Shown here in pieces: positions 59,283 to 64,000 of a stretch of DNA of 64,000 nucleotides. The position numbers and the translations under genes are program-made. The notes under the pieces are model-generated. The model searched no databases. It worked only from the letters and a program-made list of their open reading frames with translations, and had not been told where the DNA came from. The DNA comes from Fimbriimonadaceae bacterium (GTDB lineage Bacteria > Armatimonadota > Fimbriimonadia > Fimbriimonadales > Fimbriimonadaceae). Position 1 is the stretch's first letter. Each line of letters begins with the position of its first letter. The stretch spans positions 1 through 64,000 of the forward strand of contig JADLBH010000018.1 in NCBI GenBank assembly GCA_020847855.1. Reading direction: 5' to 3'.

Positions 59283-59810
59283 TCAGCGGTTGGCTAGTGC
59301 CCGATCCAGATGAACCTTGAAAGTCTCCACGGTGTCGTACCCCATCACATTGCCGAAGGCTTTGCCCGTGGAGTCGGCGAAGACGAGCCTAGGGATGTTC
59401 GCGACCTCGTATTTTTGCTGGAGGCCCATGGTCTCCTGCTTGTCAATGTCCACAGAGACGATCACGGCGTCCTTGAGCTTCGCCACGACGTCGGGATCGT
59501 TGAAGGCTTCCTTCTTCATGAGTTGACACGGCCCGCACCACTCGGCCTCGAACTTCATCACGACGTACTTGCCGTCCCTCGCGGCGATCTTCTCGGCCTC
59601 GGGGACAGATTTCGCCCAAACGAGCTTGGTCCCGGCCGGCTTGGGAGGCTCGCTCTTGGTCTCGCTCGTCGCGACGGGTTGACCCTCCGGTGCCTTGATG
59701 GGAGTGTTTGTCATCGGCTCGTCCGGGGCCGTTGCCACGGGCTCGTTCGGCACGGAACCGCAACCGGCCAGGAGGGCTAGAGCGAAGAAAAGGGATGCGG
59801 GCTTCCACAT
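59283..59810 (-). CDS. Thioredoxin-fold lipoprotein
   Basis: A 175-residue lipoprotein: ALALLAGC is the lipobox, followed by a 40-residue Pro/Thr/Ser-rich linker and a thioredoxin domain with the active site EAEWCGPCQLM and cis-Pro IPRLVF. It would reduce or exchange disulfides in the periplasm. The ATG at 59810 is preferred over 59819 because TATCAT ends 7 nt upstream. It precedes a nitroreductase gene without gap. Confidence 0.9.
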   Translation of the reverse strand: MWKPASLFFALALLAGCGSVPNEPVATAPDEPMTNTPIKAPEGQPVATSETKSEPPKPAGTKLVWAKSVPEAEKIAARDGKYVVMKFEAEWCGPCQLMKKEAFNDPDVVAKLKDAVIVSVDIDKQETMGLQQKYEVANIPRLVFADSTGKAFGNVMGYDTVETFKVHLDRALANR

Positions 59811-59817
59811 AACACTC

Positions 59818-59823
59818 ATGATA
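59818..59823 (-). promoter_or_regulatory. -10 box of the thioredoxin lipoprotein gene
   Basis: TATCAT on the minus strand, 7-nt gap to the ATG at 59810. Confidence 0.5.
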
Positions 59824-59838
59824 ACGCCTTGTGAGGCC

Positions 59839-60426
59839 CTACGACTTCCTACTCATCTCTACCAGTAGGTCGTATGCCATAGGGTCGAGCAGCACGATTC
59901 GTACCCAACCTCGGATTCTTTCCTCCTCCGTGACGTCTTCCGGCTTCTTTTCGGGGGCGATCTCTGCCGCGGTGATCGCGTTCGCGATCGCCTTCATCTG
60001 GCCCGCGTCGAGGTTCTTCCTGAGCAGGGAGACGATCTCGTCCGTGCTCTCGATCGTGAGGGCGAGGCGGCGCATCCTGAAGTCTCGGAACAGCTTGTGG
60101 ATGTCTTGCTGGAGCTCGCGCGAGGGCACCTCGCCTTTTTCCGCTGCAGCCAGCGCCTTGTCGAGGCGGTCCTCCATCGCCTTCATCTCGTCGGCTTCCT
60201 GCTTGACGAGCCGTCGCTCCTTCTCTTGGGCCTGCTCGATCGAAGGGAGGAGGGCCTTGATCTGGTCCGTAGTCATGACCACTGGGAGCACTTGGTTGTA
60301 GATATCGAGCCGCTTGATCTTTTCGACCGGGGTGAACTTCTTTTGTGCGCCCGTCTCGATGGGGGCCGAATACGTCAGTGCGGCAAAGGCCAGCAAGATC
60401 GAGAGGGCGAGGAAAGGTCGGGTCAT
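59839..60426 (-). CDS. Exported alpha-helical protein of unknown function
   Basis: A 195-residue protein with a signal peptide (to about ALTYSAP). The mature part is nearly all charged helices (QAQEKERRLVKQEADEMKAM), a pattern also seen in Spy/CpxP-like periplasmic chaperones, without a clear LTxxQ motif. An AGGTG site lies about 7 nt upstream of the ATG. It sits 8 nt after the upstream membrane-protein gene, so it is on the same transcript. Confidence 0.7.
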   Translation of the reverse strand: MTRPFLALSILLAFAALTYSAPIETGAQKKFTPVEKIKRLDIYNQVLPVVMTTDQIKALLPSIEQAQEKERRLVKQEADEMKAMEDRLDKALAAAEKGEVPSRELQQDIHKLFRDFRMRRLALTIESTDEIVSLLRKNLDAGQMKAIANAITAAEIAPEKKPEDVTEEERIRGWVRIVLLDPMAYDLLVEMSRKS

Positions 60427-60434
60427 GGTTGCAC

Positions 60435-60782
60435 CTAGGATTCTGACGTCCCAGAGGGGTCGGTTGTACGCTTGGTGACGGTTCCTGCGAGGATCATCAC
60501 CGCGGCCACGGTCTGGCTATGTACGAAGACGAGCCCGGCGATCACTGACACGAGCATCCCCCAGGGCGCGAGACGTCCGTCGCGAACCCCGCCCCCCGCT
60601 CCGACGGCTGCAAGCAGTCCCAAAGCGATGCCCGAGCCTCCCAAGAGCCAGCCGAGCGACCGTGACCACACCTCCCTTGGCCTCAGGCCCTGGGCCGAGG
60701 CCACCCACCTCCCCTGCTTCCGTCGCAACAGGAAACCGTATGCGACCCAGATCGCGAAAGCGGCCAAGGCTTGACCCCACAC
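60435..60782 (-). CDS. Small membrane protein of unknown function
   Basis: A 115-residue protein with three hydrophobic segments (2-18, 47-64 and 78-99). No family is recognised. The GTG start has a weak AATACT box 6 nt upstream. It forms a pair with the exported helical protein. Confidence 0.6.
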   Translation of the reverse strand: MWGQALAAFAIWVAYGFLLRRKQGRWVASAQGLRPREVWSRSLGWLLGGSGIALGLLAAVGAGGGVRDGRLAPWGMLVSVIAGLVFVHSQTVAAVMILAGTVTKRTTDPSGTSES

Positions 60783-60811
60783 GGCCGGAGTATTCCCTAG
60801 TCACGCCGGTG

Positions 60812-60817
60812 CAGAAT
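60812..60817 (+). promoter_or_regulatory. -10 box of the PfkB-kinase gene
   Basis: CAGAAT with a 6-nt gap to the GTG at 60824. Confidence 0.45.
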
Positions 60818-60823
60818 GCCGGT

Positions 60824-61726
60824 GTGGTTGTGGTCTTTGGGACCGTCTGCCTCGACCGGACACGAAGGGTCGAGCGCTTGCCCTCGCCGGGGCAGTACGT
60901 CGAGGTCGAGTCAGAGTCCACGCGGGTAGGGGGAGAAGCAGCGAACACTGCGATCGCGCTGCGACGCTGGGGAGCGGAGCCGCTCTTTGCGGGGAACGCG
61001 GTGGGCTCTGCCCTGGAGCGAAGGTTCTTCGAAGAGCACGGCCTCGACCTTGGGCACACTCCTGTGGACGATGAAGCGACCCCGGTCTGCGACATCTATG
61101 TGACCCCCGAGGGCGAGAGGACGATGTTCGGCCATCGCTTTCGGGGCCTCTTCCAAAGGGCGCCCAAGGTGCCAAAGCTCGGGCCTGGCGATTGGCTCAC
61201 CACGGATGCCAACTTGGGGCTTGCCAGCCTCCAAGCGCTTGCCGAGGCGAGGAGCCAGGGGGCAGGCACCTACGCGCTGGACGCGGAGATTGGGAAAGGG
61301 CTCCTCGCGACGGTGTGGCAAAGCAGTACCGACAACGTTGGGTATCGAGGCGATATCCAGCGGAACCTGGAACTCCTCGGCTCGTTGCTCGGGAGCTTTG
61401 GGGGCCTCGCAATCCTCAGCGACGCCGCGAACGGCCTTGTGGCAGGCGGGACGATGCCCGGTGGCGGGCGGCTCGACCCGCGGCACTTCGCCCCGTTCCC
61501 GTGTCCTACGGTCGTAGACTCCACGGGAGCAGGCGACACTTTCCGGGCCGGGATGTTGCTGGGCCTCGAAGAGGGATGGCCCTTGGCCGATGCGCTGCGG
61601 TTCGCTTCGGCGGCGGGCTGCCTGAACTGCACTCGGGATGGCGCGAGCGAGGACGTCCCGTCGAGAGATGAGGTTCTGGACCATATCGCAGCCAGTCCAG
61701 GGATCGCCCGAAGCTACGAGGTCTAA
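60824..61726 (+). CDS. PfkB-family carbohydrate kinase
   Basis: A 300-residue cytosolic sugar or nucleoside kinase. The first strand VVFGTVCLDR, VGGEAANTAIALRRWGAEP (substrate side), and the signature VVDSTGAGDTFRAGMLLGL, which carries the anion hole and catalytic Asp, are present. The substrate is not clear (fructose, ribose and nucleosides are all possible). The GTG at 60824 is chosen because a CAGAAT box ends 6 nt before it; an upstream GTG at 60809 would put the box inside the gene. The stop overlaps dapF by 4 nt. Confidence 0.88.
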   Translation: MVVVFGTVCLDRTRRVERLPSPGQYVEVESESTRVGGEAANTAIALRRWGAEPLFAGNAVGSALERRFFEEHGLDLGHTPVDDEATPVCDIYVTPEGERTMFGHRFRGLFQRAPKVPKLGPGDWLTTDANLGLASLQALAEARSQGAGTYALDAEIGKGLLATVWQSSTDNVGYRGDIQRNLELLGSLLGSFGGLAILSDAANGLVAGGTMPGGGRLDPRHFAPFPCPTVVDSTGAGDTFRAGMLLGLEEGWPLADALRFASAAGCLNCTRDGASEDVPSRDEVLDHIAASPGIARSYEV

Positions 61727-62535
61727 GTGGCGGAATGGGCGGTCCATTGACCGAGGAACACGATGCTGGCCGCGCTGGCCGCTTGGATCGTGCTCCCGTT
61801 GTCCGCATACCGCAACGTGCCTCCGGGATTGTGTACAAGGATCTCCGCGGGTGCGCCATGAAGCCGCCTTGCGACTGCGGCGACGGCAATGCTCCCTGTG
61901 CCACACCCAAGGGTCTCGCCGGCGCCTCTCTCCCAAATACGAACCCGATAGACACCCTCAGCCTCGCGCACGGCCCACATGACCGAGGTTCTCTGGGGGA
62001 AGGCCTCGGCGGCCTCGATCCTCGGGCTGACCGAGAAGAACTCTTGGTCCTCCGGGAGACTGTCCCGGAAGACGACGAAGTGTGTGCTGCCTGTGCTCAC
62101 GGCCGTGCCCGTGACTCCTTCGACCTCCTGCTCGATCCACGGCTCAGTGGAACGGATCGGTACGTCTTCGGGCGCGAACGAGGCGGGAGGCAGCTCAATG
62201 GTCACATCCCTTTGGGTTACAACGGTAGGCACAGCAATCCCGCCGTGTTGCACTGTGGCGCGTGGGCCGATCCAGCCCCGCGTGTAGGCGAACCAAGCGG
62301 CCGCGCGCAGTCCGTTCCCGCAGAAATCGGGCGTGCCGTCGGGGTTGTACATCCTCATGTCGAGACCTTCTTCTCGACGCCCTAGAACCAGGAGACCGTC
62401 CGTTCCCACCCCGAACCCCTTCCGCGCCATGGCGACGGCGAGGCCCGGCTCGCCTTCCAGTGGGATCGCCCCAGTCTCGACCAGGGCGAACGTGTTTCGG
62501 AGCGCCTGTACCTTGGCGAAGGGGATCGGCCTCAA
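61723..62535 (-). CDS. dapF: Diaminopimelate epimerase
   Basis: A 270-residue cytosolic enzyme converting LL- to meso-diaminopimelate for lysine and peptidoglycan. The two catalytic Cys are in PDFCGNGLRAA and LGCGTGSIAVA. The first substrate loop normally reads GLGNDF but is ALRNTF here (Gly and Asp changed). Otherwise length and order are normal. The start overlaps the stop of the coiled-coil gene (ATGA). Confidence 0.92.
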   Translation of the reverse strand: MRPIPFAKVQALRNTFALVETGAIPLEGEPGLAVAMARKGFGVGTDGLLVLGRREEGLDMRMYNPDGTPDFCGNGLRAAAWFAYTRGWIGPRATVQHGGIAVPTVVTQRDVTIELPPASFAPEDVPIRSTEPWIEQEVEGVTGTAVSTGSTHFVVFRDSLPEDQEFFSVSPRIEAAEAFPQRTSVMWAVREAEGVYRVRIWERGAGETLGCGTGSIAVAAVARRLHGAPAEILVHNPGGTLRYADNGSTIQAASAASIVFLGQWTAHSAT

Positions 62536-63974
62536 TCCAACTCCTCAAGGCAGTAGGTGGCCCGGCTCGCCGTCTCTTCGAACCACTTGCCGTCGGGACT
62601 CACGATCGGGAACCACCACGCGCACGGCCGGAGCCCCGCCCGATCCAATCCATCGCTCGCGAAGACGGCAGCCTTCACGAGCTCGGCGCGAGCAAAGCCC
62701 GCTTCCACCGAGATCACGCGCCGCCGCTCCTTAGCGGCCACGACCTCCTCGGCACGGACAGCCTGATGCTGGGCCTTGTCCAAGGCGTTCCATTCCGACT
62801 TGAGGCGCTCGATCTCGAGCAGGACGCCTCGGAGCCGACCGGAGAGCGACTCGCGATGCGCCAGTTCGGTGGGCTCGGGCTCGTGGTTCCAGACCTTGGC
62901 CCGCCAGTGCTCGCCCAATTCGCGCTCGGTCGCTGCTCGCCGAGCGGTCGCCTCGCGGAGATGGGCGACGATCCTTGCCTTCTGCTCCTTGTAGCCCGCT
63001 ACGACCTCCTTCAACCCTACGACAACACGGGTCATGTCTTCAAACTTGGCCGCAAGCGGTGCCCAAGTCTCTCCCAATCGTAGGGAAAGGAGTCGAATCA
63101 GCCCGATAGGGCTTCGCTCGACCGCTAACTCCTCCAAGAGCGCGCGTTGTTCCTGGGCGACGAGCTTTCGGCGGGCTGCCATGCCGCACGCCGAGACCGT
63201 CCTTGTGCCGAAGGGTCCCTGGAGCGGCTCGGGCAAGTGAAGCCAAGCGTTCACACCGTCCAAGGCTTCCCACGTCGAGTATTGGATGCGAAGGATGGGG
63301 TTTGCAGCGGGAAGGGCGATTCCGGCCTCTCGCATAGACCGGAGCAACTTTGCCGTCCGGTGGACGTACTCGCTCGCTCGAGCGTGCATGACGAAGACGT
63401 ACTCGCTGGAGAGCATGGCGACGAAGGCGATCGCCTTGCCGACGAGTACGATCCCAGGCCCAAACCGTGCTTCGAGGACTGCGGCGAGCTCTTGTGGGGT
63501 TTCGGGCCGTTGGGCGTACCGGAACCCAACGGGGTGCGAGGTTTGGACCACGCCGCCTCGGTTCCCTAGCCTGAGCGTGCCCCGGCCTATGCCAGGAATC
63601 AAGAGGTCGAAGGGCAGTGCGCCCGTCCCAAACTGGGCCAATCCATAGATCTCGGAGTGAGCCACCGCCGCGTCGTACGCCTCGGCAGCCTGTCTCCTCG
63701 TCCGAGGGTCGAGGAACGCCGCGAGGAGCTGAAATCTAGGAAGGTTCGCAGAGACCTCGTTGAAGGCCAGCAGCCGGGTCGTGCGAGTGGTCTCCACGGG
63801 TACGCTTGCGCCCGCGACGAAGTCGAGCATCTGGGGCATGAGCCTCTCGTAAAAGTCGGCCAGAGACCCACCTGGGAAACTCGCATCGCACACTAACGCT
63901 TTGAGGCGCTCCACTTCCTCTCGCTGCGGTCCGTTCGGGCCGACCGCCGCAGAATCGGACGTCTGATCCACCAT
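62532..63974 (-). CDS. Large coiled-coil protein of unknown function, may run past the right edge
   Basis: 480 residues are seen from the ATG at 63974; the frame stays open to the edge of the window (residues SVFNQ before the ATG), so the start may be outside. The N-terminal half is mixed alpha/beta (LLIPGIGRGTLRLGNRGGVV); the second half has long charged helices (about 325-420, YKEQKARIVAHLREATARRA and LSGRLRGVLLEIERLKSEW). No family is recognised. It overlaps dapF by 4 nt. The ATG may be internal. Confidence 0.7.
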   Translation of the reverse strand: MVDQTSDSAAVGPNGPQREEVERLKALVCDASFPGGSLADFYERLMPQMLDFVAGASVPVETTRTTRLLAFNEVSANLPRFQLLAAFLDPRTRRQAAEAYDAAVAHSEIYGLAQFGTGALPFDLLIPGIGRGTLRLGNRGGVVQTSHPVGFRYAQRPETPQELAAVLEARFGPGIVLVGKAIAFVAMLSSEYVFVMHARASEYVHRTAKLLRSMREAGIALPAANPILRIQYSTWEALDGVNAWLHLPEPLQGPFGTRTVSACGMAARRKLVAQEQRALLEELAVERSPIGLIRLLSLRLGETWAPLAAKFEDMTRVVVGLKEVVAGYKEQKARIVAHLREATARRAATERELGEHWRAKVWNHEPEPTELAHRESLSGRLRGVLLEIERLKSEWNALDKAQHQAVRAEEVVAAKERRRVISVEAGFARAELVKAAVFASDGLDRAGLRPCAWWFPIVSPDGKWFEETASRATYCLEELD

Positions 63975-64000
63975 CTGGTTGAAAACGCTCCAGAGCGTGG

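Noticed and set aside
1-64000. CRISPR arrays, insertion sequences, prophage or integrase
   Set aside because: No spaced direct repeats of the right size, no terminal inverted repeats with transposase, and no phage genes were seen. The only possible mobile remnant is the 49-residue HTH frame at 16273.

Overview
The window is high-GC, densely coded bacterial chromosome with no phage, transposase, CRISPR array or rRNA. Both strands carry short operons, and many neighbours share stop and start codons (ATGA, GTGA, TTGA overlaps). The cell is a diderm: it has waaA (Kdo transferase for lipid A), several lipoproteins and two PEP-CTERM proteins. Together with a WhiG/FliA-type sigma factor, a TolB-like protein and many near-leaderless promoters, this best fits an uncultured Armatimonadota of the Fimbriimonas kind. 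The taxonomy is inference, because no rRNA or full marker set is present.

Layout. 1-2.1 kb: end of a truncated gene, then a divergent redoxin / cytochrome c protein pair. 2.1-5.9 kb: hutU-hutG-hutI for histidine breakdown (hutH is not here). 5.9-10.9 kb, minus strand: a small lipoprotein, two tRNA-Pro genes (GGG and CGG anticodons), a TPR protein, a P-II protein coupled to a membrane protein, and an MFS exporter. 10.9-11.3 kb: a protein-free stretch with a consensus -10 box and nested hairpins, probably a structured non-coding RNA. 11.4-15.5 kb: a sugar ABC importer in which the binding protein is fused to the first permease and the second permease is doubled in length. 15.5-24.6 kb: PEP-CTERM proteins, a regulator with N-terminal HTH and C-terminal PAS, ndk, a Y-family polymerase, a large TPR protein, gspF, and a sigma factor fused to a degenerate GGDEF domain.

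24.6-26.5 kb: a two-gene secreted unit. Its first gene looks like a CHAT/caspase-fold protein and has a pentanucleotide repeat exactly at its start, which would make it phase variable. 26.7-29.7 kb: DsbA-like protein, RibD-like reductase and a two-gene ABC exporter. 30-33.2 kb: speD and speE (spermidine synthesis) around a TolB-like gene. 33.2-37.6 kb: SurA-like foldase, WhiG/FliA-type sigma factor with small partners, MBL hydrolase and a stand-alone DnaA domain-I-like protein. 37.7-43.9 kb: homogentisate dioxygenase, waaA, purC, an alpha/beta hydrolase, an ASCH-like protein and NAD(P)HX repair. 43.8-47.6 kb: two membrane FHA proteins and a VWA protein. 47.7-56 kb: lipoprotein, DUF4139-like protein, SGNH hydrolase, a ThuA / SUMF1 / Gfo-Idh-MocA operon, and a UbiD decarboxylase. 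55.9-64 kb: folD, purE, ftsZ, nitroreductase, a thioredoxin lipoprotein, a PfkB kinase, dapF and a coiled-coil protein that reaches the right edge.

Three signals stand out. (1) At least sixteen genes have a TANNNT-like -10 box ending 6-7 nt before the start codon, so leaderless transcription looks common; the rule also corrects several starts. (2) The secreted CHAT-like gene has its leaderless ATG one repeat unit out of frame, an apparent OFF state. (3) The sigma-GGDEF fusion and the structured RNA look like unusual regulators.
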